64,000 nt of DNA from Agrocybe praecox (taxonomy: Eukaryota; Basidiomycota; Agaricomycetes; Agaricales; Agrocybaceae): assembly GCA_964017145.1 (NCBI GenBank), contig OZ024849.1, positions 3,534,001-3,598,000 on the forward strand, written 5' to 3'. The translations under genes were made by a program, and so were the position numbers. The notes beneath the pieces are model-generated. The model saw only the letters and a list, made by a program, of their open reading frames with translations, was not told the DNA's origin and made no database searches. Shown piece by piece: positions 21,331-33,300 of the stretch. Position 1 is the first letter of the stretch, and each line of letters begins with the position of its first letter.

Positions 21331-22368
21331 GAATCAACTTGAATAATTTCAATCATAAATACGGCCTCCAAAACTCTTCATTCGGTAGATATCTGGCGAG
21401 TCCACATCTAAACGCTTCGCCGCCCTTGAAAGACATCTACCAATGATCTAGCAGCCGATATAATTGGGGAAATGTTTATGATCATGGTGTTAGATATGGA
21501 CCTTCAAAGCTTCATATTCGTATAGGTGTGGCAGTTTATCAGAATTGCATGCTGGATTAAATTAGGTTAGATTAATAGATCTTGTGCGGCCTGTCTGAAC
21601 TTTCGCCGTGATTATGGTCCGGCTTTGGGGTAATTTAAGCGCCATGTTTTTTTCCCGGAGGACATAAAGGAGACGGAGGGATGGTCACGAGGTGGAGTGT
21701 GGGGTTTAAAAAGAGGGGCATTGAATCTCGATTTGGATGTCTCACTCTTCGGGGTTATCCGGATTCCGATTGTGCCTTGAGCCAATGAGGAATGGGGATG
21801 GAATCCGATGGATGACTAAATAAGGGTTGTTGTTGTTCGTTTATCTGTTGAGCTGACCTTAAAAACGAGTCCTGATAACTGCGACTTTTCGCCTTTTCGT
21901 CATTTCTCCCTTCCACCCAGTTCCTTTTCTGGCCAGTCCGTACTTCCAAGCTCATCGCCCTCTCCGCTTCCCTCAAGCCATCCTCAACAACCCGAGCTGT
22001 CTTTTTTTCCTGTTAGTCTTTTTTATCGTCTTTTTTTTCTTTCTCTTTCGCCCCACCCGCTGTGTGCACCATCATCTAATGCACGCTTGTTTATGCATGC
22101 ACAGGCACCCCGGCTAACAAACAAGCCTGAGTGCAACCTTGGAAATCCAAAGCAAGTTTGATCGAAATCCCCATATAATAGTGATGGTTTGGTTTTGATC
22201 TAACGAGGGAACCGATTTTTATTCACCTAGTACTTAATTTGGTGGTCCGTCTTTGCAGCTCTCCCCAGATTTCTCTTTCTTTCTTTCTTCTCTCCAGCCA
22301 TCCTTTCCTCTTGGCACTATCCACTGATACCACAAGATAACGCCACCACCACTGATTCAAATTCTTAC
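21331..22368. other. Intergenic, upstream of A4
   Basis: No gene is seen. The last 150 bases are the family promoter-like flank, ending in CAAATTCTTACATGCC as in A3. Confidence 0.4.
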
Positions 22369-23234
22369 ATGCCATTGCAAAACAAGAAGGTTCTCAAACG
22401 AAGACTGGACCGGCTTCGCCGCCGGAGACGGTCCTCCCGTCGTCGCGCATCAATGGCGGCCAAATACTTTATCAACTCTAATCACTCCGCTTCTGCTGGG
22501 ACAGGACACCACATACACATACACGGGACTCTCAACGTAGCTCAACTCACCAACTTGTATAACCATGCACAGTCCACGACGAATTCGTACTCAAATTCTA
22601 ACAACGTGACCAATACAATTATCCAAGGGTCGTTTAATGATAACTCTAATTCCTCAAAGAGAGTTACGCGTAAAATTCACAAGGAGAGTATCAATTACGC
22701 TGCAGAAGGATTTGGTCCGGCAGAGGAGTCGGTAAATAATAGGCTCGATCGTTCAGGTATTTATATTTGTGTGGTATATTAGGACAGACTTACAAACCTT
22801 ACGAACTCTCGACATTCAGAGCACCACGACAATTCAATCATCCAGACAGCCGATGTAGATGGGATTTGTGAATGTTCAGGTATGCACCTCATGCTTCTGT
22901 GGTTCATTAAGTCATACTTACAGACTTTCGACATTGAGGAAATGGTCACACTTTTCTCAACCATGAAGCTATTGTGAATGGGATCACAGGCGCCGGAAAT
23001 GAGGATAAACCCACAGAAGGTGCGTTCTTGCATTGTACTCCTACTCAGAAATATGTAAACTCATATAAACCTCTGATGTGCGCAGATGAATCCACGAAAG
23101 ACCACGCTCAGTTCTTCTCAATCTCAACTAGGTCCGTATTCGGCCCACCGACTCTGGTTTCGCTCATTTCTGTCGGCACGGTGATAATCATTGGATCTCT
23201 GGTAATATTCAGGATGAAGCCCTTCAAATCCTGA
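22369..23234 (+). CDS. A4: arginine-rich, predicted tail-anchored protein (Family 1, group A)
   Basis: Four exons, 22369-22756, 22820-22879, 22939-23019 and 23086-23234, all phase 1, give 225 residues. The Arg stretch is RRRLDRLRRRRRSSRRR. HHIHIHGTLNV and NSNNVTNTIIQGSFNDNS follow. The second exon is only 60 bp against 114 bp in A3, but it keeps the frame because it is a multiple of three. The anchor exon reads LVSLISVGTVIIIGSLVIF with the tail RMKPFKS. All splice sites conform to GT...AG. No D gene follows it directly; relics and A5 do. Function is unknown. Confidence 0.85.
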
Positions 23235-23340
23235 ACGTGAACATAGATTTTGTCAGAAATTTGTTCTTAAAAGACTTCTCTTTGTGTTAGTAGAACAATT
23301 CTATTCCACCCGTATTTTTGAATGTCTCCAAGCGCGTATG

Positions 23341-23356
23341 AAAAAAAAAAAAAAAA
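23341..23356. repeat. Poly-A run of 16
   Basis: A homopolymer about 110 bp after the A4 stop codon. It could be a slipped run or the scar of a retroposed end. No target duplication was seen. Confidence 0.5.
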
Positions 23357-23480
23357 GAATTGAACATGCTATCTAATCTGATTGGTGAATAGGTCACGTC
23401 ACGTCGTCGTCATCCCCTTTGCTTTCATGTGGCAATGGTCTCTGCATTCCTCTGCATGTGCTCTGGACGTGACAAGGCAG

Positions 23481-24065
23481 AATACAACATCCAAATACAT
23501 GTGAATATACTGACAGTGCAGCGGCTAACTCGGCGCTTCGTACAACCACTTTGCAAAGAATTCATATGTAATTTCTAATAATGTACCTACTACGACCACA
23601 CACCTTCCCGCGCATTACGATGAAGAGGACGACGTCCCTGATATGGAGGAAGATGGCGATTTCAAAATGGCAGAGAATGAGGATAGATCTTTGGGTACAT
23701 TCCCTTGCTTCTAGATCGCTTTGAAAAATTACACTGAGCCCCGTATTACAGAGCTAAACGATATCGGAGCAGCAGACGGGATATATATGGAGTATAGACC
23801 AGGCAGGCGTATAAGGTGAATAAAGTTACTATAGCTCAAAGTTAGTAGATTGGTGACCATGGAGGATTTAGACGCTGAACGTTTGAACACCTGTTATACA
23901 GTGTATCGTAACAGAACACTGTGTATCTCTTTGAACATAGGCACGGTATTCCTGCTGTGTCATCAACATCGTCTCGAACGAATAGAAGTCACACTCCTAG
24001 CAGGCATCTTGTCAGGAATGATTGTCATCGTTGGCTTTTACACCAAGGTCTGGATGCTGGCATGA
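23481..24065 (+). pseudogene. Divergent Family 1 relic with surviving anchor
   Basis: AEYNIQIHVNI (about 23481-23513) resembles B-group AEYHIHIHRNFNI. Then, after a frame change, NSYVISNNVPTTTT and an acidic stretch (DEEDDVPDMEED) appear. A possible intron at 23694-23751 follows. The 3' end carries a hydrophobic segment VTLLAGILSGMIVIVGFYTK and a stop at 24063-24065. There is no Arg-rich start, so the copy is 5'-truncated. Its upstream text (23400-23490) is repeated inverted at 48895-48990. Confidence 0.55.
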
Positions 24066-24363
24066 CTATTGCAGCTTACGTCCTCCCTCGTTCCACGAAT
24101 TATCAACGGGGCTAGGCTACCTGGCATGCGTACCCACTGATCCTTGCACCCCGCTTCCCACTCTCGAATCCCGTTCATACCCATGAATCAGATGCCGCTG
24201 GAGTAGAAATGGATGACAGCTCATCACACCAACAGTACGGCCTCTGACGTACCTTGTCCCATAGGAGGCATACATTAGTTTATTATTTCCCCACGATGCC
24301 GATGCTTCTTCACGCACACCTTCAATAGGAATATCTGCCACACAGGTATCGTCCACCTTTTGA

Positions 24364-24594
24364 AGATCGACCGACGGAAGGTGCGTTCTTATATTGTACC
24401 CCTACCTAGAAATTTCATACTCACATAAATGTGTGACGTGCATAGAGAAATCTATGAAGGACTACATGCAGTACTTCGCACTCTCGACCAGGTCCATGTC
24501 CTCTCTACCGGGTCGGGTTTCGTTCGTATCGTTCGGCGTTGGATTTATAGTAGGGTCACTGGCAGTATTTAGGTTGAAGCACTTCAAATCATGA
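24364..24594 (+). pseudogene. A5: 3' fragment of an A2-like gene
   Basis: Only the end of the penultimate exon (to 24379), the last intron and the anchor exon (24446-24594, VSFVSFGVGFIVGSLAVFRL) remain. It is nearly identical to 8747-8974. The similarity continues downstream into the D4 region, so this is the left edge of the 4-kb duplication. Confidence 0.85.
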
Positions 24595-24599
24595 ACACT

Positions 24600-25394
24600 T
24601 TCCCTTTACATACACTTTTAACACATTCTACCTGCTGCCGCACTGCCTTCACTATTTTTGCTTTATTCATCCGGCCCGAATAGTAAATGACTGAATCACT
24701 ATTTATATGTCCCGTTACTCGACAGCGCCGCCCTCTTTTATAATTTCATTTACTTTAGTTTCCCATAGCCGCTGCTCCTTTTTAGCTGACTGCTCTTCGC
24801 TCAATAACGGCTTTACAGTGATCAAAGCTCTCAGGCTCCAACTCCTCTATTCATAATATTCTGGTTTGCCAATTCGTACATGCTGATGTGCTAGCAAATC
24901 TACTGTCAAGATTATTTCTCAGACGCAACAAAAATATATACAAGCGCAGCAGCCCGCTAAGTACTACTTATAAACAAGGAAAGGAAGGAAACGACTTCCC
25001 TCCCTTCTCTTCTTTCTTTATATATCAAGAATGCTTGCCTGAATTTATGGGCGCCCTACGTACGAGGGTAAATGGCAAATGAGTATGCATGTATCCATCC
25101 AGGTATATATACTATGTGGGTTGCAGAGCCAAAGGGAGCAGAACGGAACAGAGTACTGATGACGATGGGGAGAGGGAAGAAATGCAATGAAATATCAGTG
25201 GAAGGATCAATGATCGATGGATAGCATGCAGGTATGTCAGTTACGTTGATGGATGATAGGTATAGTCGTAGTTGTAATACCAATTATATGGCGCGAAATA
25301 ATACAAGCATATCTTTTGGGTGATTAGTGATTTTTGTGCGTGGAGGGAGGCGAGGGGATGGAGGACTTGGAGAAATAAATAAATTAATGAGAAG
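24600..25394 (+). repeat. Duplicated flank between A5 and D4
   Basis: Matches 8975-10000 apart from the MITE-1 insertion there. No gene is seen. The empty site for MITE-1 is near 24740. Confidence 0.8.
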
Positions 25395-28250
25395 GCCTAA
25401 TCCAAGCCACACTTGGGCTCCGCTCGCCCATCCACATCCCCCTCTCCTTCCTCCTGTCTCTCCATCTGTCTCGCCCGCTTAGCATAAGTCCCAACAACAT
25501 CATATTTATGCTGGTAGTAATCATAAAGCAGATCTTCGACCTCCATGCGAGGCGCAGACGAATCGGCGAAAGAGGCTATATCCCAGTGGTCGTTGTGATT
25601 GTGATTGTGATTTTTGTTCATCAACGCTATAAACCCAGAAGCAGGTATCCGAATGTGCATCTTGGGAATGTCGTCGTGCTGGAAATGATGGCGCCGATCG
25701 TTGAAGTGGTTAACCTCGAAGTAGAGGGTAAAGTCGAAGCCGATGAATCCCGTGCAACAGCCTAATCATACGACGGGACAGGCATCAACCCAGGCGGAGG
25801 CGGCGTACGCGGGACGTGTTTTCGTCTCCTCGCCCGTCCTCTTATTCCCCGCCCTCTTGCTGTTCATCCTGCTTCTCGCGTTCCTTCGCTTTCGCCTCCT
25901 AGGCCTCGGACGATCCTATCACCTTCATCGGCACTACCTTCATCTCCATCCTATTCATCAAAACCATCGCCGAAAAAATATTCATCATCGTCCGTATCAT
26001 CTGCATCGTCGCATCCCTTCAATCCGTCGCGCATGCCCCCTCTTCAAGAATACCCACGTCCTTGAGAGAATGAGGCCTCAAAATCCCTGTGGTTCTCTCG
26101 CCGGTTTAATCATCCCCGAACTCGAAGCAAAAGCAGAGTTTCCAGAGGGAGGAACCAAAGTCGTCCTCGTACCCAGAGGAGAACCACCGAAAAGACCTTA
26201 ACAGGTGACCTCGCCATCTTCCTCGGCTCGTATCGTTTCTGCGGTGGTGGTGGTGGTATTGGTGATACTGGTGCCGGGCGTTGTGGTGGTGGTCGCTGGA
26301 GCTTCATCAATTTTGCGTCCGCGTCCGTGCTGCTAGAGGAGCAATCGATAGGATTTAGAGTTGCCTAGAAGGAAACGGGACACTAAAATGAAATGTTAGA
26401 AATACGTATTCAAAAGCTCGGAAAACCGGAAAGCATTCGAAGTTTCGAAAGGGGGATCGAGAAGAGCTCTGGGAAGAGTTCGAGGGAGAAGGGAGAAAAG
26501 GAAGAAGAGACTGAGGAAAGAGAGCGCTGAAAGAACGGAAGAGGGAAAGAAAAGGGGAGAAAATGGCGGAAGGTGGGTAAAGGGAGCGAGCGGGCGATGA
26601 AAAACAGAGGAAAGGGGACAGAGAGAACTAGAACACAGAAAGTTTTTGACAGCAGGAGGGATGACGAAGCGAAGCAGAGAACAAAAAAGACAGGAGGGGG
26701 AAGGGAAGGACGGAGAGAAGGGAAAAAAGAAAGAAACTGAAGCGAAAAGTGACTAGTGAGAAGGATGAGATGAAATAAGATGAAAGACGAAGAAAAAAAA
26801 AGAAAATGAAATACCACAGAAAGCACAAAATAAGGCAAGACGAAAAACTCACCATCTGAAACTGCCTCAACGCCACCTGTGTCCACCTCGACCCTTCCAG
26901 ATATTCAGGTTTGACGCATGCGTAGCGTAAAAGCGTCAGGTGTTCCTATGGAGGGGAGGGGGCCGTAAGAGCGTTGGGAGGTGTTGCTATATAGGGGAGG
27001 AGCGTTAGCAACGGAGCATGAAGTGAACAAAAGAGACGAGAGATGTGGAAGAATGTCCTCGGAGGAAAAAAAGGAAGGAGAGGAAAAATGAGAGAGAAAA
27101 AGGACCAAGCAAGGAAAAAGAAAAGAACGCACCTCAGTCACCGTCAACGCATCCGCCCCCTCGAGCGCCATTTCCGGCTCTACCTCCAATAATTGGATTA
27201 TACGCCGTTCGGCAGGCAAAAGGGTGCGGAGCCGCATTTGCATTTGCAGTTGCAGTAGGAGCTGGGCATGCGTCTGGATTTGCGTCTGCAAGTGGGGGTG
27301 AGGCTGAAGCTGAAGCTGGTCAATCCTATATTATCGCATGTTCCTGAGTTGATGACTGGGTATAATACTGTACCAAACTGTATGGTGGCAACGTAACGCG
27401 TAACGCTCCGGCACATTTGTTGCATAACCCATGTACCTGTAACGCATAACGCAGGCCAGGTTGCTAAGACGGCGGCAAGTATTTTTAAGCTCTTTCTTGA
27501 CGAATTTTCGACGAATTTTGCGTTTCTACGTGTAAATATGATGATTGAAGAAAATTGTAACTACTTTGATTTTCGGCGCTTGGTGCCGAGTCAATTTGCA
27601 CCCATGTTGCTTATTTTGGCTTTCGTAACACATAACTCCCCCTCAGGTTGCTAACGCGGCGACGGCTAGAAACGTAACGCACCCTCATCGGGTTGCCACC
27701 ATACAGTTGGGTACAGTATATGAGCCTGTCATCGGGTGTTCGTGCTGATCCCAACATGAGAACATGAAAGTTCGTGATAAGGGAGAGAAAGGGAAGGATA
27801 AAGGGCGGAAGCAGAATATGACATAAAGAAGAAATATCGCATGAAAGAAAGGGTGTGCACATAACGCACGAACGACAGGCAAAGATGGCAGTAGAGTTGA
27901 AAGGAGGCGTGATGCCACAGCCGTATATGTACCATGAGCGAAAGGAACGATGAAATAACGCGAACGGTGCCTCTCTGAAGCAGGAAAAGCAAGGAAAGGT
28001 ATTGACGTTACTCACTCGTTACCTCAAATTAAATCACAACAGTCGCTCACATCGTTCCGGCCTGTATAACGATGACTTCTTCGTTGCATGGGATGAAAAC
28101 CCGACTTCTTTAGGATCTACGGCTTGTAGGACGATGCATTCGTCGTATGCAAGCGAAGAATGGCACCTTCTTCGGTCTTGTTGAAGTTTGTTTGTGACAA
28201 CGTGTATGTAAGAGAAATAACTTTCAAAATTTCAACTTCCAAGTTCCAAC
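25395..28250 (-). pseudogene. D4: decayed D-family copy
   Basis: Collinear with D2. The minus strand carries the 5' flank (28000-28230), the helical segment LRTLLPAERRIIQLLEVEPEMAL (about 27150-27240), the second segment (about 26840-26920), the biased intron (26400-26840) and the broken C-terminal part. A 349-bp TA-flanked element lies at 27368-27716 within the 5' part. Several frame changes exclude a full product. Confidence 0.7.
27368..27716. mobile_element. MITE-2, TA-flanked 349-bp element in D4
   Basis: Starts CTGTACCAAACTGTATGG, and its complement from the other end starts CTGTACCCAACTGTATGG; both continue TGGCAAC. TA flanks both ends (27366-27367, 27717-27718). D2 has the empty site near 12287-12300 (GGGTATAATATATCAGCC). 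The interior repeats GTAACGC and has no gene. It is unrelated in sequence to MITE-1. Confidence 0.92.
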
Positions 28251-28299
28251 GTTTCAATTTCAACATGTGTTGTGGCATTATTTGGCTGTGCCCGTGACC

Positions 28300-29018
28300 T
28301 AACACGGCGACATTTAATTGTCCAGTCCCGCCGCGGATTGTGCCGTTCAGTTACCTGTCCAATTACAAGGCGCCGTGACGTTGAGTGGTCACACATGCCG
28401 TTTTCTGCCGAATGAACTGCGATCAGCAAATATTCAACAATTAATGGCGCCCAACTGACTATATTAATATCAATGATAGCTCTAAAAACTCAATATATAC
28501 TGATACCTACGAGTGCCTGCTAATGAAAGCATGTGATTTTGTTTTGTCACAAGACTTACTGTAGAGAGTCTGTACCTTTTACACACGACACAATTCATAC
28601 TATAAAGCGATGGTACATAGAACGTCAGCAGAGAGTTACCAACGAAATCCTCGCGCGTGACTGCCGAAATCAGCCGTGACGGCTTGTGAGTGGACAGGTA
28701 CATTCCGTGTAAATGGACAGCACAAGCCGCGGCGTGACTGGACGGTTAAATGTCCGCCGTGTTATAGACTTGGCGTGCGCTTATGCTTCTGTTCTATGTA
28801 TATGCAGACTGGCCGCTGGCTTGCTTTCATGAGATATTTCGAAGGAAAGGGAAACTCAAATTACACAGCAACTGCGCATCTCCTTGGGTTGTTGAATATA
28901 AGTACATCTATAGGCAGATTTCATGTATGTATAAATAAATATCGGCTTCGTGTGTGCCTCATCCGACGGTGAGGAGGAAAGAACAACACATAAATGAAAG
29001 ACAATATTACGCATGTAC
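28300..29018 (-). repeat. 3' flank of B2 (inverted copy of the B1/B3 flank)
   Basis: The complement matches 14170-14740 and 30800-31690. No gene is seen. It is part of the left arm of the inverted duplication centred at 29955. Confidence 0.8.
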
Positions 29019-29781
29019 TTAGAGCTTGGTATGAGTGCCTGCTGAGACCACTCCTACTATGATTCCGAACATAAAGATGAGAAGGAACAGAAAGATGAAA
29101 AGGCATGCAAGGTCCATTGAGGACGATGTCCCCGAGGTATTTATGGATTTCTCTAAGGGTATATAACGTGGTTACGTCAGAGTTGCAGTGGATTTACTTA
29201 TACTCTTGAGTAACGAATTTGGCTAACCTTGAACGCGAGTAGGTACATTGATACTATCGCCCCAGTTCACACCTCCCATTTGGTTCGCATCTGCGCCGTT
29301 GTTCATCGCTGCAATGGCCCGGGAGGTTTATATACGATACAAACACAGTTACATGCGAAGGAAACATACCAGACTCGAGGCTACAGCCGTCCACTTGATC
29401 ATCCGCCAACTCGGAAGCGCTTTCATCGTACGAATCATCAGGCATGGAATACGTTGTCTTCAAGTCCGAGTTCTGGTTATAGGACCCCTGGACGGTCGTG
29501 GTCGTGGTGTTATTGGAGCTAGTGTAGATGTTCTTCACGGAATGATCATAAACACTGACGCGGCGTTGGCGCTTTATGTTGAAGTTGCGATGGATATGAA
29601 TATGATATTCAGCGGGTGCCGGAGTGGAGTTCTTGACCAAGAACTTTATGTGAGTGTGACGTGCCTGGATCCCTGGAAGACGCCCGCGCCGAAGTAGTTT
29701 TTGTAAAAGGAGCATTCTGCGGGGCTGTGGTGGTGGAAAGAGAACGGCATGTACTGTGAAGAGTCTTGAGCGATTTGGCAT
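29019..29781 (-). CDS. B2: arginine-rich, predicted tail-anchored protein (Family 1, group B)
   Basis: Exons 29781-29370, 29308-29228 and 29152-29019, phase-1 introns, give 208 residues. The start MPNRSRLFTVHAVLFPPPQ is followed by RRMLLLQKLLRRGR, YHIHIHRNFNI, NNTTTTTVQGSYNQNS and an acidic stretch (DDSYDESASELADDQV). The last exon carries LACLFIFLFLLIFMFGIIVGVV and ends HTKL. All exon lengths equal those of B1. Upstream, CAGATACTCACTGGTTCCAG directly before the start is shared with B3 and, in part, B4. The gene forms the left arm of an inverted pair with B3. Function is unknown. Confidence 0.85.
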
Positions 29782-29914
29782 TTTGTGCTGGAACCAGTGA
29801 GTATCTGAAAGGAAGATGGTGGTGAGGGTAGTTGTGCCCAGGTGTTCATGATTCGGGTTATATAAGTTTCTGAAGTGCTTTGCTTTGCTTATGCTTATGT
29901 AACCACTTAATGCA

Positions 29915-29995
29915 GATCTATTTCCTGAAATCTTTTTCCCATACGTTCCAAATGCTTCCTGGAACGTATGGGCAAAAGATTTCAGGAAATAGATC
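29915..29995. repeat. 81-bp hairpin at the centre of the B2/B3 inverted duplication
   Basis: GATCTATTTCCTGAAATC at the left is matched by GATTTCAGGAAATAGATC at the right, and the arms continue with CCCATACGTTCCA / TGGAACGTATGGG. The loop is about nine bases. It lies between two divergent B genes. Confidence 0.92.
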
Positions 29996-30136
29996 CCCAA
30001 ATAGACTGGGCACAGGCATTGATTACATAAGTGAAGCAAAGCGCTTCAGGAACTTACATAGCCCAGACATGAATGCCTGACCATAATTACCCTCACCACC
30101 ATCTTCTTCCCAGATACTCACTGGTTCCAGAACAAA

Positions 30137-30799
30137 ATGCCAAATTTCTCAAGACTCTTCACAGTACATGCCGTTCTCTTTCCACCACCACAGCCCCGCA
30201 GAATGCTCCTTTTACAAAAACTACTTAGGCGCGGGCGTCTTCCAGGGATCCAGGCACGTCACAATCGCATAAAATTCCTTGTCAAGAAATCTATTCCTGT
30301 ACGGGCTGAATATCATATTCATATCCATCGCAACTTCAACATAAAGCGCCATCGCCGCGTCAATGTATATGATCATTCCGTGAAAAACATTTACACTAGT
30401 TCCAATAACACCACCACCACCACCGTCCAGGGGTCTTATAACCAGAACTCGGACTTGAAGACAACGTATCTCATGCCTGATGATTCGTACGATGAAAGCG
30501 CTTCCGAGTTGGCGGATGATCAAGTGGACGGCTGTAGCGTCGATGACGGTGCTGGTACATACAAACCGAATGGGAGGTGTGGGCCGGGGCGGTAGTGTCA
30601 ATATATCTACTCGCCTTCAAGGTTAGCCAAATTCGTTCCCCAAGAGTATCAGTAAATCCACTGCAGCTCTGACACAACCACATTTTACTCTTAGAGGAAT
30701 CCGGGAACATCGTCCTCAATAGACCTTGCATGGCTTCTCACCTTTCTGTTTGGAATAGTAGTAGGAGTTGTCGCAGCAGGCACTCATACCAAGCTCTAG
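30137..30799 (+). pseudogene. B3: B-group copy with fused exons and frameshift
   Basis: The ATG at 30137 opens MPNFSRLFTVHAVLF and continues through YHIHIHRNFNI and NNTTTTTVQGSYNQNS to the acidic part. The first intron and neighbouring bases are deleted, joining the exons out of frame; a TAG at 30593-30595 ends a 152-residue product without an anchor. The anchor exon (about 30694-30799) also has an 11-bp deletion and a shortened hydrophobic run. It is therefore either a pseudogene or a soluble truncated form. The second intron keeps its GT...AG ends. Confidence 0.8.
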
Positions 30800-30840
30800 G
30801 TACATGCACAATATCGTCTTTCATTTATGTTTAGTTCTTT

Positions 30841-31278
30841 TGTAAGGTACGCACCTTGCGTACGTCCGAAACCGACACAAACACGCCATCTCGATGCGCA
30901 GCCAACATTTCGGACCGAAGCCATTCTCCTTTTTAGCTTAACTTCCTTTCTGCCAGCGAGGCACCCTTAAGGGTTCTCCGTCGCTTGTTTAATTTCTTAT
31001 CTTACCCCCTGAGTATGGATACAGGTAGAATTACATATATAAACGTAGTCCTACTTGTTTGTACTCCCCAGCAGAATTAGTACAGAATACACTTTGTTTC
31101 ACCTTCGTTATCGATCCACGCAACGTACGCTATGCTGTGACCACTATCTAAGCCCCCCACATCTCGTTTCTACTATCCCATTCCTTTGCACCACCTACCA
31201 CAGAGGTTTAGGACCCCCGAGACGATTTCGCCTCGTCTCACCTCTTCACCCGAACTCACAACGATCACCATCGTTTCA
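30841..31278 (+). mobile_element. Solo LTR (438 bp)
   Basis: Begins TGTAAGGTACGCACC and ends GTTTCA (TG...CA), flanked by CTTT (30837-30840 and 31279-31282). The same place is empty behind B1 (TTAGTTCTTTCCTCC, 14199-14213) and behind B2. TATATAAACG near 31038 could be its TATA box. Fragments of the same LTR lie at about 33225-33300 (minus) and about 56188-56265. No internal retrotransposon genes are present. Confidence 0.88.
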
Positions 31279-31971
31279 CTTTCCTCCCCACTCGGATGAG
31301 GCATGCCCGAAGCCGATATTTATTAATACATACGTACAAGCTTTAGAACAGAAACGTAAGCGCACGCCAAGTCTTTATAACACAGCGGACATTTAACCGT
31401 CCAGTCACGCCGCAGCTTGTGCTGTCTAATTACGGGGAATGTACCTGTCCAATCACACGCCGTCACGGCTGATTTCGGCAATCACGCTCGAGGATCTCGT
31501 TAGTAACTTTCAGTTGACATTCTGTACCATCGCTTTATATTTTAGATGTCAAGTGGCCGCCAACGATTGTTAAATTTTTGCTGATCACGATTCATTCGGC
31601 AGAAAACGGCATCTGTGACCACTCAACGTCACGGCGCATTGTGAATATAATGGGACAGGTAACTGGTCGGCACAATCAGCAGCGAGACTGGACAGTTAAA
31701 TGTCCGTGTAATGGTCGCTGCAGCCGCCAAGTTGGCTGCTCACGGAATAAATAGATTAGATCATAGGTCATCACGTGTTCTATAGATTACAGTTTGCGCT
31801 CGCTTACCAAATCATGATCGCTTCTTCCTCCACCAATTCGTGCAATTCTGCCGTCTCATCAGAACCCTTGTCATCCTGCATATGTAATCTAATGCTCCGC
31901 ACGATTAAACCATCCCATAATGAATTAATGTTTTATTTATTAAGTATACCGTGAGGAAATACGCGTTATGA

Positions 31972-33100
31972 CATCAGGAAATCTACAAGTTGTCTTACGC
32001 GTCTTACACGACTTGGTACAGACGCAAAGTGATGTAAGACGCGTAAGTCGCTAAGACCGGGTCACTTGGATAAGAAGTGAATCTCCTGCTCCAAGTGATC
32101 GGTCTTACTCAAGACGTCTCTAAGTTGGCCCAAGTTGCTAAGTCACCAAGTCAGTAAGTCAGATAAGACAGGTATCATAGCTTTCGAGATCACACAATTT
32201 TGTAGTGTAAATTAAAAAATAGTATTCTGACGTATTTACTACAACAAAATTTAAAGCTACACTAGTATGTACGATATTGATAATCACCAGTGTCCTCTTG
32301 GCGATAGCCGTACATCGACAACAGTTTGAGGCAATGGTCACCAATCTTCCCAAATAAAAATTTATATTTGCACTAGATAAAGATTAGCTTTAGAAATATA
32401 AGCAATAAAATAATGCTACCCAAAGCGGAAAAACTGGGGGGGGGGGAATGACGGAAACGGAATCAGCCAAGAATGACACAGAACGGACGGACAGTGTGCA
32501 GAAAGGAAAAGAGAAACGACGCAAGGACAAAAGAACACGGACACAGAAGTGAATAACAGCATCGTTCGTAGTACTACGAGTAGGCGCAAACAGACGGAAA
32601 ACGGAATATCCACCTGAAGTTCTTTGACCACGGTTGAGGTCACGGACAGTGACCGAAAACGAAATGCGGACACTAAACAGACGAAATTTCAGTATGTCAG
32701 TGAATAGAAGAAACTACAGTGCCTACCTGGTATAAAAAAAATTCCCACTAGACCGGCTGTGGTCGGGTGAACCTGTCAGAGCCTTGAGCAGCGCTCAATA
32801 CACCGCTATAATGATCTAAAAAAGACGCACCGTATTTCATCGATTCTCTCTCGAGTTATCCCGGGTAAAATTTCAATCCTTGGGTGCAATGGATCTCCGC
32901 TTGTTCAACGTTCAATCTTGATCATAGGCGCATGGCGAGGAATTTCTGCGAGTTGCTGTGTTGACTCATTAACGAGTAGCTAGAAACGAAAGATGACTTA
33001 CGAACTAAAATGGATCAGAAAACTCTAAGCCAACTTTCAAGTGATCGAAAGTTCTCTAAGACGCGTAAGACGCCCAAGTGAATGTGTAGTTTTCCTGATG
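31972..33100. mobile_element. 1.13-kb non-autonomous TIR element
   Basis: Starts CATCAGGAAATCTACA and its complement from the right starts CATCAGGAAAACTACA. Both ends then carry the subterminal text TCTTACGCGTCTTA, and more copies of TAAGACGCGTAAG or AAGTCAC-type words lie inside. The B1 flank near 14910-14940 (ACGCATCGTGAATCGG) shows the unoccupied form. The target duplication is at most GA and uncertain. No transposase is present. Confidence 0.82.
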
Positions 33101-33224
33101 GAATCGGAGCTAACCGCATCGGACATACTAGCGTACCTCAAGCCATTAGGTTGACGTAGCACCCATGCAAGAATGTCTATCTGAGAGCTCCAACTACCAA
33201 TCTTCACCAAGGATGCTCTACGGC

Positions 33225-33300
33225 GGCTCGATTGAAACGATGTGAACCGTTTTGAGTTCGGGGAAAGAGGTGAGACGAGGCGGAATCGTCTCGGGGCGCT
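33225..33300 (-). mobile_element. Fragment of the solo-LTR family
   Basis: The complement CCGAGACGATTCCGCCTCG matches the 3' part of the LTR at 31220-31240. Only about 75 bp are seen. Confidence 0.6.

Noticed and set aside
29254..30039. 261-codon start for B2 at 30039
   Set aside because: The extra N-terminal part runs through the hairpin. B1, B3 and B4 support the start at 29781.
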